From a virus, in the IMG/VR virus record IMGVR_UViG_3300044701_003953, positions 143,521-207,520 of that record: DNA of 64,000 bases, one strand, 5' to 3'. A model generated the notes under the pieces. It ran no database searches. It saw nothing but the letters and a program-made list of their open reading frames with translations, and had not been told where the DNA came from. Made by a program: the position numbers and the translations under genes. Numbering within the stretch: the stretch's first letter is position 1; every line of letters starts with the position of its first letter. Below, piece after piece: positions 24,278 through 32,656 of the stretch.

Positions 24278-24974
24278 CTACCGTCACGATCTCGTGGACA
24301 TTTGTGATTATGCCCGGGCTGATCAACTCAACGAATGTGTTTATCGAAATATCGTTGGTGTAATAATATACTCCCCAAAATGAAGAGTAAGACGAAGACA
24401 GCATTTTCCTTGGTGCCGCGGGCAGGCTGACAAGGTCCTCCATCGAAAGCAGGTAATTCAATAAGCTAGATTTCGATGCGGTATCTAATCTACCATCTCG
24501 TAACAATACTTTATAACGGTATTGGTTCCTTCGTGATTTCCTGAGTATCTTGTTTTCTTGTAACATCGGGATATGTTCAGGGCGTGGCACGCTGATAGAA
24601 AACACTCGCGACTGATCGACAGCAGTAAAATGCTCGATCACTTTTTTCAATGAGGTTTCATCCTCTGCGTAGACTTGTATGTACGGTTCTTCGACCCTTA
24701 ACTTGATAGTGTCATCTTTGAGCAGATCCTTGAACACTTCAAGCTGTGCGAGACTAGATTGGTCGAGCGATTTATTGTTACGATATATCCAGCTACCGCC
24801 ATGGTTCCTATGTACCACTCGTGTGTTTATAGATGATGATATATCCTCGTCGTGGATGGCCCTGCCGCCGGGGCAAAACACCCTCATGCGGCACAGATAT
24901 TTTTTAAAAAATATTTTCCGTGTCTCTTCGAAGACGACGACGGAGTTAAGATTGATCCAGTACAATATATCCAT
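24273..24974 (-). CDS. Unknown phage protein
   Basis: 233 residues from the ATG at 24974, picked because GGA lies 5 bases before it; an earlier in-frame start lies further inside the clpA gene. The sequence mixes charged helical and beta segments (VVHRNHGGSWIYRNN, LRVEEPYIQVYAEDETSLK, YRYKVLLRDGRLDT) and ends PGIITNVHEIVTVE. It overlaps the end of clpA by 29 bases. No family recognised. Confidence 0.6.
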   Translation of the reverse strand: MDILYWINLNSVVVFEETRKIFFKKYLCRMRVFCPGGRAIHDEDISSSINTRVVHRNHGGSWIYRNNKSLDQSSLAQLEVFKDLLKDDTIKLRVEEPYIQVYAEDETSLKKVIEHFTAVDQSRVFSISVPRPEHIPMLQENKILRKSRRNQYRYKVLLRDGRLDTASKSSLLNYLLSMEDLVSLPAAPRKMLSSSYSSFWGVYYYTNDISINTFVELISPGIITNVHEIVTVE

Positions 24975-27231
24975 TGTTGTCCACGGCTGGTTGTAGTTTA
25001 TAGTCGCCTTTAACATCAAAGACTACTTCATGATCGACGACACTAACTACTACTGTTGATCCCGGCGATAGCTTTTCAAACAAGATCTTCTTGCTAAGTG
25101 GGACCTTCACCATTTCGTTGATTTTGCGAGCTAACGGACGAGCACCCAACTTGGGATCATACCCAACCTCTGCGAAATAATTAACCGCGGTCTCTGTGAA
25201 ATGCACACGCAGATTCTTATCACTGAGCAGTTCATTCATTTCCGACATGAGCTTGATCACGATCTTCTTCATGCTGAGATGATCCAATTTGCCGAATTTA
25301 CAGATGCCGTCGAGTCGATTGCGGAACTCTGGCTTGAAAAAGTCTTTGACTGCTTTATCATCTTCGCCGACTTTCTGGAAATTCCTACCTATACCGATGG
25401 CATTCTTTTCTGAGTCTGCGGCACCCAGGTTGGAAGTCAATATCACGATAGTGTTGCGGCAATCGGCTTTCTTACCATTGCTGGAAGTGATCATACCCTC
25501 ATCCATGAGGTTCAGTAAGACATTAGTGACATCGGGGTGTGCTTTTTCGATCTCATCAAACAGGATAACAGAGTTAGGATTCTTCTCTACATCGCTGATC
25601 AAGAGTCCGCCACCGAGATTACTATCGTCGTAGCCTACATAGCCCGGGGGAGCACCAATCAGCTTAGATGCCGAATGCTTCTCTTGATATTCGCTCATGT
25701 CATAGCGTAATAATTTCATGCCCAAGTTATCAGCCAGGGCTTTCGCTAGTTCTGTCTTACCTGTGCCAGTGGGGCCGATAAACAGGAAATTGCCAATTGG
25801 TTTGTTGATAGCCTTGAGTCCGGCTTTGCTGACATAGATCTTTTCCAATACTTGGTCAACCACCGAATCTTGTCCAAATACACGATCTTTAATACGATTT
25901 TCAAAATCATCGACGTCCTTGATCTCGTCGCTATCTCCGATCTGATCTGCAGGAATCTTGGTAAACTTGCTGATGGCTTCTACGATCTGGCTCTTGCCCA
26001 CGATCCAATCATTGAGATGTATCTTGGATTTGGCGCAGGCTGTGTCAATAAGATCGATAGCCTTGTCTGGTAGTTTCTTGTCAGTCTGGTATCTCACGCT
26101 GAGATCTACAGCGGCATCGATAGCTTCGTCGGTAATCTTACCTCCGTGAAATTCTTCAAAGTAATTACGCAATCCTCGTAATATGTCTTTGGCCACAACC
26201 GGACTTGGCTCCTCGATCGCCAACCTATGGAATCTGCGCATAAGAGCTCGATCTTTCTCGAAACTCTGTGTGAATTCTTCCCAGGTAGTAGATGCGATTA
26301 CTTTGATGTGACCTTTGCTTAGGGCCGGCTTAATCATGTTAGCAAAGTCTACGCTGGAGTTAGATCCCGAACCGGCACCTCTCATCTGATGCGCTTCGTC
26401 AATGAATAGTATGCACTTACCGATAGCATGTAAAGCCGCGATTACTTCTTTGAGTTTTTCTTCGAATTCGCCACGATATTTGCTGCCGGCTAGTAGTCCG
26501 CCGATGTCGAGATTGTAAACAGTGAAGTCTTTGAGATAATCAGGCACTTCACCGTTGATGATGTTTAATGCTAACCCTTCGGCTATCGCGGTTTTGCCTA
26601 CACCAGGATCGCCCACCATCAAGACATTGCTCTTGTTGCGCTTGGCTAGGATTTGTGTAATTTCGGCTATCTCGACTTCGCGACCAATCACGGGATCGAT
26701 CTTGCCTTTTTCTGCCATCTCATTGAGATTGTCACAGAACTCCTTTAGTATTTCTGCTGCCTTGGCCTTGTTTGATGCCCCGGCTTCTTTTCGTTTGTCT
26801 TGCCAATTTTCGTTGTAATAGTCGACTAATCCGCTGCGGTCGATGCCGTACTTCATCAGAAAATAAGTAGCATGGCTGTTGCCTTCTTGCCATATGCTCA
26901 ACACCAAATCGATGACTTGTATATGAGTGCGTCCCGAGAATAACACCTGAGTGAATGCTCGATTAAACACACGCTCGAGCGCATGTGTTTTTTTAGGAAC
27001 ATCGTCTTTGTCTGCCGAAGCTAGATGCTCTTGTGTTGTCAAGTACATCAACAACTCGTTGGACATGCCCTCGACGTTTACACCATAATTGTTTAGAAAT
27101 TCATTAAAAGGTTTATAGGTCAAAAGACCCTGTAATAGATGCTCTACAGTCACGTATTTGTGTCGTAGTTGGCGTGCTGCTGTAGTGGCATATTCTACGA
27201 TCATTTCTATTTCAGGATTGGGTTGTATCAT
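24946..27231 (-). CDS. clpA: ClpA-like AAA+ unfoldase
   Basis: ClpA unfolds substrates and passes them to ClpP. At 761 residues it matches E. coli ClpA (758). It has an N-terminal Clp repeat domain (1-145), two AAA+ modules with Walker A motifs GDPGVGKT and GPTGTGKT, Walker B FIDEAH and LFDEIE, and PEFRNRLD near the sensor-2 region. Where E. coli ClpA has the ClpP-contacting IGL loop, this protein reads AIGIGRN, so ClpP docking may be kept with an IGI tip. No clpP is in the window; it would use the host peptidase. A late motif lies upstream inside the J-protein gene. Confidence 0.9.
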   Translation of the reverse strand: MIQPNPEIEMIVEYATTAARQLRHKYVTVEHLLQGLLTYKPFNEFLNNYGVNVEGMSNELLMYLTTQEHLASADKDDVPKKTHALERVFNRAFTQVLFSGRTHIQVIDLVLSIWQEGNSHATYFLMKYGIDRSGLVDYYNENWQDKRKEAGASNKAKAAEILKEFCDNLNEMAEKGKIDPVIGREVEIAEITQILAKRNKSNVLMVGDPGVGKTAIAEGLALNIINGEVPDYLKDFTVYNLDIGGLLAGSKYRGEFEEKLKEVIAALHAIGKCILFIDEAHQMRGAGSGSNSSVDFANMIKPALSKGHIKVIASTTWEEFTQSFEKDRALMRRFHRLAIEEPSPVVAKDILRGLRNYFEEFHGGKITDEAIDAAVDLSVRYQTDKKLPDKAIDLIDTACAKSKIHLNDWIVGKSQIVEAISKFTKIPADQIGDSDEIKDVDDFENRIKDRVFGQDSVVDQVLEKIYVSKAGLKAINKPIGNFLFIGPTGTGKTELAKALADNLGMKLLRYDMSEYQEKHSASKLIGAPPGYVGYDDSNLGGGLLISDVEKNPNSVILFDEIEKAHPDVTNVLLNLMDEGMITSSNGKKADCRNTIVILTSNLGAADSEKNAIGIGRNFQKVGEDDKAVKDFFKPEFRNRLDGICKFGKLDHLSMKKIVIKLMSEMNELLSDKNLRVHFTETAVNYFAEVGYDPKLGARPLARKINEMVKVPLSKKILFEKLSPGSTVVVSVVDHEVVFDVKGDYKLQPAVDNNGYIVLDQS

Positions 27232-27310
27232 TGGGTTCCTATTCCGTTGAAAATTTAAGATAGCGTTGATTGATTTTACGACAAATCAAAAAAATACACA
27301 ACCTTTGTGA

Positions 27311-27318
27311 TATTTATT
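27311..27318 (-). promoter_or_regulatory. T4-type late promoter motif AATAAATA before clpA
   Basis: It overlaps the last codons of the J-protein gene and gives an mRNA leader of about 75 bases to the clpA ATG. Confidence 0.5.
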
Positions 27319-28162
27319 GACCTTTTTTGAGTTCTTCTAACAATTCTTTCCGGTGGTGATCGGTCTCTTTGGGAATATAGACTTCGACTTCAACTAAGAG
27401 ATTCCCCCGCGCCCCATTAGTTGAGTATAGTCCTTGATCTTTGATCCTTAATTTAGTTCCGTATTGTGTGCCCGGTGGCACTGTTAATAAAAAAGTCTTG
27501 TTTTCGAGATTGGTTATTTCTCTCTGTGTGCCCAGGATCGCATCGTAGGCTGATATTTTAAGCGAGCAAACGATGTCTGAGTGATGTACTCGGAACCTTG
27601 GGTGCGGAATTAGGCGCACCAATACATAGAGATCTCCGCGCGGCAAGGTACTAAAAAAGTTGTCGCCTAACCCGGGATATTTGATCATTGATCCGTCTTC
27701 GACACCGCGGGGGATATTGATGTTGATTGTTTCTCGGTAACCATTGGTAGTTTGTATCTGTATGGTTTTTCCGACGGGATTTAAAGTTTCCTCAAGACCC
27801 AATCCCATTTCTATCCTGATGTCTTTGTTGCGCCGCGGCTGACGCATGCGTTCAAAGGGATCTTCAGAACGATTCCGGAACCCGAAGTTAAATTGAGTGA
27901 ATATGTCGTCGAGATCGGGCATACCGTCGGTGTCTTGATTCCAACGAAATTGCGGACCGCCGCCAAAACCTTTTCTTTCGAGATCGTATCGTTGTCGAGA
28001 TTCGGGATTACTAAGCACACGATATGCTTCTTCGATACGCTGGAACTCATCCGTATTACCACCTTTATCGGGGTGATGTTTGGACGCTAGGCGGCGATAG
28101 GCTTTTTTAATCTCTTCGGGCGTAGCCGTTTCGGTTACTTTAAGGGTGTCGTAGTGAGACAT
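27314..28162 (-). CDS. dnaJ: J-domain co-chaperone, CbpA/type II DnaJ
   Basis: 282 residues. J-domain at the N-terminus with the HPD motif (30-32, KHHPDKGG), a Gly/Arg-rich linker, then two C-terminal substrate-binding domains with [15 protein letters not shown] and [17 protein letters not shown]. No zinc finger, so it belongs to the CbpA/type II group. It stimulates the host DnaK and lies next to the clpA gene. The ATG lies 6 bases after a TAAAAT -10 box and lacks a Shine-Dalgarno. Confidence 0.9.
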   Translation of the reverse strand: MSHYDTLKVTETATPEEIKKAYRRLASKHHPDKGGNTDEFQRIEEAYRVLSNPESRQRYDLERKGFGGGPQFRWNQDTDGMPDLDDIFTQFNFGFRNRSEDPFERMRQPRRNKDIRIEMGLGLEETLNPVGKTIQIQTTNGYRETININIPRGVEDGSMIKYPGLGDNFFSTLPRGDLYVLVRLIPHPRFRVHHSDIVCSLKISAYDAILGTQREITNLENKTFLLTVPPGTQYGTKLRIKDQGLYSTNGARGNLLVEVEVYIPKETDHHRKELLEELKKGQ

Positions 28163-28168
28163 CCATGT

Positions 28169-28198
28169 ATTTTATGACAAAAGATGTGCGGAAGTCAA
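28169..28198 (-). promoter_or_regulatory. Sigma-70-type promoter directly against the dnaJ start
   Basis: TTGACT (28198-28193), an 18-base spacer and TAAAAT (28174-28169), 6 bases before the ATG. The -35 box lies in the terminator hairpin of the preceding holin gene. Confidence 0.6.
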
Positions 28199-28211
28199 CA
28201 AACTTCCGCAC
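28186..28211 (-). terminator. Intrinsic terminator after the holin-like gene
   Basis: GTGCGGAAGT-loop-ACTTCCGCAC forms a perfect 10-bp stem with a 6-base loop. On the minus strand it is followed by ATCTTTTGT, a short T-rich run. Confidence 0.7.
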
Positions 28212-28220
28212 GATCTTGAT

Positions 28221-28688
28221 TTACTTGATACCAAAATCCATTGGCGCTGGCTTAGCGACTGGTGGAATCGTTGGTGCTGGGTCTGCCGCTGGCATTGGTG
28301 CTGGCGCTGGTGCTGTGCTCGCCGTGTTGCCACCTAGCGGTGCGCTACCACTACCAAAGCTGGGTTTAGGCATAGCTGGTGCGTCTGTGGCTGATGAACC
28401 ACCGGTGACTCCGGCCATCTTCTCTTGACCGCGGCTCCAAGCAGTGATACCAAGTACGGCACCCATAGCCATATGGAATAGACCTGCGCCTTGTAGCGTC
28501 AGTGGCTGCCATTGGCGGAATGCGTCGTTGGCCGCTTGTGTCTCCCAGAATTGGACGATGGTGAACATAACTGGAAATACTATGAAGTCGAAAGCGCAGA
28601 CTGTCATGTACATCATGGCCATCATTGGACGCCATTTTTTCTGCATCCAGTCTTCGGTTTTCTTGTCGGGTTTTGCTTGATCGCTCAT
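28221..28688 (-). CDS. Holin-like membrane protein
   Basis: 155 residues. An N-terminal basic segment (KKWRPMMAMMYM) leads into two strongly hydrophobic membrane segments (about residues 22-47 and 66-85), followed by a long Ala/Pro-rich tail. This layout resembles phage holins that open the inner membrane for an endolysin. It lies at the head of the lysis cluster. Its leader is unusual: the late motif sits at the tip of a hairpin that also covers the ribosome site GGAG. Confidence 0.7.
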   Translation of the reverse strand: MSDQAKPDKKTEDWMQKKWRPMMAMMYMTVCAFDFIVFPVMFTIVQFWETQAANDAFRQWQPLTLQGAGLFHMAMGAVLGITAWSRGQEKMAGVTGGSSATDAPAMPKPSFGSGSAPLGGNTASTAPAPAPMPAADPAPTIPPVAKPAPMDFGIK

Positions 28689-28690
28689 TG

Positions 28691-28730
28691 AATAGCTCCT
28701 TTTTTTAGTATTTACTAAAAATGGGCTATT
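28691..28730 (-). other. Inverted repeat around the holin late promoter and ribosome site
   Basis: AATAGC at 28691-28696 pairs with GCTATT at 28725-28730, and between them TACTAAAAA-like and TTTTTAGTA arms fold further. The ribosome site GGAG (28699-28696) lies inside one arm and the AGTAAATA late motif at the tip. Confidence 0.6.
28709..28716 (-). promoter_or_regulatory. T4-type late promoter motif AGTAAATA before the holin gene
   Basis: 20 bases before the holin ATG. It is part of a near-perfect palindrome TTTAGTAAATACTAAA. Confidence 0.55.
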
Positions 28731-28968
28731 TGTCGCTCGTGAGGGTGTAAGTTATGGGGCGATCGCTTTTGATGATAGTGGCTTTTTTAGTGCCATAATC
28801 TTGGTATATTATACAGTTATCGGCCTTTTCTTTGAACGCCGACACCCATACTGTGTAGAGCTCTCCGTTGAGCCAATACTGTAGCAAGAAGCGACTGCGG
28901 AACAGTTTCGCTAACCATCCCAACTCGGGGATCTCTGGGATGCTGATCGCTTCTTGATTGTCGCTCAT
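28726..28968 (-). CDS. Small phage protein, function unknown
   Basis: 80 residues, predicted mixed alpha/beta: an N-terminal acidic helix, then FLLQYWLNGELYTVWVSAF and DNCIIYQDYGTKKATII. No domain recognised. It overlaps the next upstream gene by 4 bases and its stop lies inside the inverted repeat of the holin leader. Part of the lysis-region transcript. Confidence 0.6.
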   Translation of the reverse strand: MSDNQEAISIPEIPELGWLAKLFRSRFLLQYWLNGELYTVWVSAFKEKADNCIIYQDYGTKKATIIKSDRPITYTLTSDK

Positions 28969-29213
28969 AGTAGTGCTGGTAAATTAGTGACCAATTGGAA
29001 TATCTTGGCTACTTGATACTCTTCGTCGGCGGTACGGCACATGCCTTTGAGAGTCTCGATGTCTGCCATCAAGTCGTTGTATTCGTTTTGCGAGATTTCG
29101 CGATTAGCCAATGCTTGACCATAGATTATAGCCTTCCCGGCGAATTCAGCGATAGCTGAATTTTCATGTGCGCAGAATATGTTGAGTTCTGCGATAGTCT
29201 GTTCAAAGCTCAT
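28965..29213 (-). CDS. Small helical phage protein, function unknown
   Basis: 82 residues, helical throughout, two Cys, with a FAGKAIIYGQALANREIS segment. No domain recognised. It overlaps genes on both sides by 4 bases, which indicates a single translationally coupled transcript from the lipoprotein genes through to the 80-residue gene. Confidence 0.6.
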   Translation of the reverse strand: MSFEQTIAELNIFCAHENSAIAEFAGKAIIYGQALANREISQNEYNDLMADIETLKGMCRTADEEYQVAKIFQLVTNLPALL

Positions 29214-29611
29214 TCTCTTTTCTCCCCACTAGATGATCGCAGTATCTCTGCGGCCTTGACTATGTTCTTGCTACGCTCTTTACAAAAGAATGCTGACATG
29301 GTTTCTCGCTTGGCTGTGTCCTCGACCATGCTCAATAACTTGCCATTGAGTTCTAAGGTGCGTTTGTTATAAGGACGACCTTCTAAGTATGCTTGGTGAT
29401 ACTTTAACTGGGAAGCCATGTGTGTGATAGTGGCTTTATAATCACCGGGCGTCGAGCATTTGGCTTCTAGTCCACGGGCTGTGACTAACTGTGCTACCGC
29501 ACGATCATACTCGATGGGATCATAGTTGTGATAGTTGCCCATGATACCATCGATCAATGTTGAGCAACCTGTCAGTACTACGAATATTGGGACGATCAAC
29601 AGCTTTTTCAT
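29210..29611 (-). CDS. Small lipoprotein of the lysis region
   Basis: 133 residues with a signal peptide MKKLLIVPIFVVLTGC ending in the lipobox LTGC (Cys16), so it is an outer- or inner-membrane lipoprotein. The mature part is helical with two further Cys. GGGAG lies before the ATG. It sits between a small membrane protein gene and two small unknown genes in the lysis cluster, so a role in envelope disruption or superinfection exclusion is possible. Confidence 0.75.
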   Translation of the reverse strand: MKKLLIVPIFVVLTGCSTLIDGIMGNYHNYDPIEYDRAVAQLVTARGLEAKCSTPGDYKATITHMASQLKYHQAYLEGRPYNKRTLELNGKLLSMVEDTAKRETMSAFFCKERSKNIVKAAEILRSSSGEKRE

Positions 29612-29621
29612 TTTTCTCTCC

Positions 29622-29780
29622 CTACCAATGTCTTATAACACCAGCGATAATAAAAATATTAGTAACAATATAGAATAGAACGATAACAGTTCGTACCAGC
29701 GCCACCCTGTCTGCTTCTTGTTCGTCCTTGCCACTCTTTTCTCCTAGAGCCTTGGCCCACACACGCCAGAGAGATTTCAT
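29622..29780 (-). CDS. 52-residue single-span membrane protein
   Basis: ATG at 29780 overlaps the TGA of the spanin-like lipoprotein gene by 4 bases. The protein begins MKSLWRVWAKALGEKSG, has an acidic/basic loop, one hydrophobic segment (VRTVIVLFYIVTNIFIIAGVI) and ends RHW. It is shorter than usual ORF cut-offs. Its place between lysis lipoproteins suggests an antiholin- or spanin-accessory role; this is positional inference only. Confidence 0.75.
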   Translation of the reverse strand: MKSLWRVWAKALGEKSGKDEQEADRVALVRTVIVLFYIVTNIFIIAGVIRHW

Positions 29781-30199
29781 TTCTTGGAGTCGTCTTTTTT
29801 AGGCTCGTAATATTCTTTGTATTTGATGATGATAGCTCTTTGTGTGTTAATCAGATTCCTGAGGTCACCGATCGTCATCGCTAATTGCTGATAACCATCA
29901 CTGGTTATAGCGAATAACACTACATCTTGGCCTTTTTCTTCGAGTTTCTTGAAAACGGCATCTGCGTTCTCCGGTGTGACTACCATCCATTCGATCGGCT
30001 TGGTCTTGATCGGATCAGGAAGAGGAATATCTAGGTTGGTTCTTTCGACCGGCTTGGTCGTTATCTCAATAGGCTTTTCTCTCTTACCGAAGAGATCAAA
30101 ACTGGCGCATCCGCTGAGACTACTGACCAGAAACAGGCTGGTAGTTAGGATTAGCCAACGAGGGACATTCTTTGTTGATTTCACTTGGTTTAGTTGCAT
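29777..30199 (-). CDS. Outer-membrane spanin-like lipoprotein
   Basis: 140 residues with a signal sequence and lipobox LSGC (Cys31). A Pro-rich segment (DIPLPDPIKTKPIEW) is followed by a helical C-terminus. The start lies inside the coding region of the inner-membrane spanin candidate, the overlapping Rz/Rz1 layout. Together they would fuse the membranes in the last step of lysis. It is larger than most Rz1 proteins, so the assignment leans on context. Confidence 0.65.
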   Translation of the reverse strand: MQLNQVKSTKNVPRWLILTTSLFLVSSLSGCASFDLFGKREKPIEITTKPVERTNLDIPLPDPIKTKPIEWMVVTPENADAVFKKLEEKGQDVVLFAITSDGYQQLAMTIGDLRNLINTQRAIIIKYKEYYEPKKDDSKK

Positions 30200-30620
30200 T
30201 TTTCTCTGTGTCCGTTAAAGGTGCGCCGCTGGCTATTTCTAGACAACGGAGTGCGTTTACGGTACCTCGGTTGATAGCACGTTCTAGACTAGACGGCTTG
30301 GCCGCGGCTGTCTTTCCGAAGTCTCGTTTTTGACCATTGGCACTAGTATTGAATCTGTCAGAGAGATTCTGTAGATCCTTGTTCTGTAACTTTATGGTCG
30401 TGTTGAGTTCGGAGTTGATATCTTTTATTTTTTGTGCGTCTGCCTGGACTTGTTTGATCGCTTCTTGCTGTTGCTGTACAGCCTCGGTGAGTTTTTTAGT
30501 GTTCTCTTGGCTGATGGCCAGATCCGCACGAAGTCCAGTGACGTACCACAAACCACCGGCGCATACTAGCACGATGACTAGTGCGACGATGGCTTTGACG
30601 ACGGCACTTATCCCGAACAT
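30120..30620 (-). CDS. Inner-membrane spanin-like (Rz-type) protein
   Basis: 166 residues: an N-terminal membrane span (residues 8-28), then a long periplasmic coiled coil rich in Gln/Lys (KKLTEAVQQQQEAIKQVQ) and a loose C-terminus. This is the Rz layout. Its 3' part overlaps the lipoprotein gene by 80 bases and it starts 3 bases after the endolysin stop. Spanins are required for disruption of the outer membrane in Gram-negative hosts. Confidence 0.75.
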   Translation of the reverse strand: MFGISAVVKAIVALVIVLVCAGGLWYVTGLRADLAISQENTKKLTEAVQQQQEAIKQVQADAQKIKDINSELNTTIKLQNKDLQNLSDRFNTSANGQKRDFGKTAAAKPSSLERAINRGTVNALRCLEIASGAPLTDTEKNATKPSEINKECPSLANPNYQPVSGQ

Positions 30621-30622
30621 GA

Positions 30623-31252
30623 TCAGACGTTATCGTAAAGTATGTTCAAGCAATGGATCAGATGCTGTTTGCGATCTTCCAAGCCAATGGTGCCACCGTT
30701 GATTCGTTTGGTCATCTTGGTGTTGTCACGCTCGTCGGCCATAGCATTGAGACCGTTCTTGTACCAGAACCAGCAAGCAGATTCTACGGCACCACGTAAT
30801 GTCTCTAGATACTCGACTACGCTGTCGATGTCTGCTCCGATGTCGGCAGCAAATCTTGCGTAATTGTCATGACCAGTCAATTGGATAGCACCACGTCCGC
30901 GATACTTCCAACCATCACCGGACGCTTCGTCGCCGTTGCCCATGCGGTTAGCATAAGCGCGGTTAGCGATAGCTTCTGGATTGCGATTATATTGATCCTT
31001 GTTGGATTCATTGAAGTAACGTGGCCATACGCGGCAAAGCGAATCACCAGAGTAGTTCAAGTTTTCTTTAAGGATAGTGAAGTCGGCACTCTCGTGCCCG
31101 CATTGTGCCAAGAAGGCGGCTACGCGGTCGCGTGTGACGATTTCGTATTTAGGGAGCAGTTCGCACATGACGGCATAGAGTTCTGTGACGTCGGGGTTAC
31201 GATGTAAGCATTCTGTTAGTTTTTCTTGGGTAAAGTCAAAATCGAAGCTCAT
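30623..31252 (-). CDS. GH19 chitinase-type endolysin
   Basis: 209 residues. CGHESADF with catalytic Glu54, the second acid near Glu63 (KENLNYSG), and the YRGRGAIQLTG motif identify the glycoside hydrolase 19 lysozyme-like fold used by many phages to cut peptidoglycan. No signal peptide, so it needs the holin. GAGG lies 9 bases before the ATG and a GCTAAATA late motif lies 33 bases upstream. It leads the endolysin, spanin and lipoprotein gene order. Confidence 0.9.
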   Translation of the reverse strand: MSFDFDFTQEKLTECLHRNPDVTELYAVMCELLPKYEIVTRDRVAAFLAQCGHESADFTILKENLNYSGDSLCRVWPRYFNESNKDQYNRNPEAIANRAYANRMGNGDEASGDGWKYRGRGAIQLTGHDNYARFAADIGADIDSVVEYLETLRGAVESACWFWYKNGLNAMADERDNTKMTKRINGGTIGLEDRKQHLIHCLNILYDNV

Positions 31253-31280
31253 GTTTGTATACCTCAGGTTAAAATTTTGA

Positions 31281-32093
31281 TTAAGTATTTAGCCCTTTTG
31301 TTGCGAGCCAATGTTTCCAACGATCGAATTGGTCAGCCGTGATGAGTTTGCGGGCTTCTCGGTGTATGCTGACAGTCAGCGTATCTTCGCGTTTCATTTC
31401 CTCAAATAATCTTTCAAAATCGTGTTCTTCGCCATGTGTGATATTGACCGGGCGGAATCGCTGTGTCTGGCTATAAGGGCTGTAATCTTTGTGTATCATC
31501 AATACCATGGCAGAATAGAGATTAAACTCAGTTATGAAGTTTGGCTCCATGACGTTTTCGCAGAAAAATTCTACCAAGTTGGGTTTGGCGTAATGTCCGA
31601 TGGTGTTCACGACCCGCCGATCCATGAGATACGGGACACCGCCCGGGCCGACTATCTGATCGATATAAGGTAACCCAAAGTGCTCGAGCAAAAACCTCCA
31701 ACCATGCTCAAACACTGGCTGTATTTTTTGTGTCCTTATGTCGATCTTGCCATCGGGCCCGATGAAGGTATCTAAAGAAAATTCTCGCACGAACCAAGTC
31801 TTGGTGTCTAATACCAACGCCCACTCAGTCGATTCTTTAGCGGCCATGATCTTAGAGATCTGTTGTTGATCCCAGCCAGATGACATTTTAGGTATGCCGT
31901 AATATGTGTAATGCTTTATGTCTACGCGGTCTTGATATCTACCCCACCATGCGGGGTCTATCACGTAATCGTCGTCGTCATTGATGACCACACGTATGCG
32001 ATTTATATCACGTGCGTATAAGTGTATGCTTTGTGCTTGTGTTTTTAATAGATCTAGTTCGTCACGGAATACTACCGTGACTAGGTCCATCAT
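31281..32093 (-). CDS. Glycosyltransferase-like protein (DUF6492-like)
   Basis: 270 residues. An N-terminal Rossmann-like start (DLVTVVFRDELDLLKTQAQS), WDQQQISKIMAA and WALVLDTKTWFV resemble the DUF6492 glycosyltransferase group, with DTK in the DxD position. The family assignment is from memory of the pattern. It overlaps the next upstream gene by 4 bases. Acceptor is unknown. Confidence 0.55.
   Translation of the reverse strand: MMDLVTVVFRDELDLLKTQAQSIHLYARDINRIRVVINDDDDYVIDPAWWGRYQDRVDIKHYTYYGIPKMSSGWDQQQISKIMAAKESTEWALVLDTKTWFVREFSLDTFIGPDGKIDIRTQKIQPVFEHGWRFLLEHFGLPYIDQIVGPGGVPYLMDRRVVNTIGHYAKPNLVEFFCENVMEPNFITEFNLYSAMVLMIHKDYSPYSQTQRFRPVNITHGEEHDFERLFEEMKREDTLTVSIHREARKLITADQFDRWKHWLATKGLNT
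31286..31293 (-). promoter_or_regulatory. T4-type late promoter motif GCTAAATA before the endolysin
   Basis: 33 bases before the endolysin ATG, overlapping the end of the preceding gene. Confidence 0.6.
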
Positions 32094-32656
32094 CGGATAC
32101 CGGCGGCGATCCTTAGACTCTCGGTATATTCGTTTTTAGGAGCTTGAGATTCTACAGGTAGGCCGGCCGCCAGCTTGATGTCATTGATTTCTTTTTCTCC
32201 AACGCGACTAGCGTATTCGTCAGCGGTAGTTGGCACCACTTTAGAGATTTCTTCGCTAGTGACAGCGAATTCGCCGGGAACTCGATGATAATGGAAATGC
32301 CATTCGCTGATGTCTTGGGATGTGAGATTAACGAGATCATTGAGCAGGCTCACGATGTTGTCGGGCAAGTCTGCGTCTCGCTCGATCTCAACGAATACCA
32401 AGTAGTCACCGTCGTCCATCTCACCAGAGCTGACATCGGCGTCGATGACCCAGCTGTAGCCTTTTTCCACGAATGATGCCAGATCCTGTGCGGGGTCTTT
32501 GCCTGAGACTTTGAAACTGAGCACACAGACATCTTCGTCGCGGCCCATCTTGCTGCGGAACTCGTCGATGTGCAGTTCGGGATGGACTAGTCGAGCTAGG
32601 TCGCCTTGCTCGTTGCCTTCGGTGATGATGTTAGGCTGCTGGTTGTTGCTCGGCAT
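32090..32656 (-). CDS. Unknown acidic phage protein
   Basis: 188 residues from the ATG at 32656, where AAGG lies 8 bases upstream; earlier in-frame starts lie deep in the previous gene. Beta-rich middle (VCVLSFKVSGKD, YLVFVEIERDADLP) with a small C-terminal helical region and an ESQAPKNEYTESLR tail. It overlaps the previous gene by 26 bases. No family recognised; possibly a virion component. Confidence 0.6.
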   Translation of the reverse strand: MPSNNQQPNIITEGNEQGDLARLVHPELHIDEFRSKMGRDEDVCVLSFKVSGKDPAQDLASFVEKGYSWVIDADVSSGEMDDGDYLVFVEIERDADLPDNIVSLLNDLVNLTSQDISEWHFHYHRVPGEFAVTSEEISKVVPTTADEYASRVGEKEINDIKLAAGLPVESQAPKNEYTESLRIAAGIR

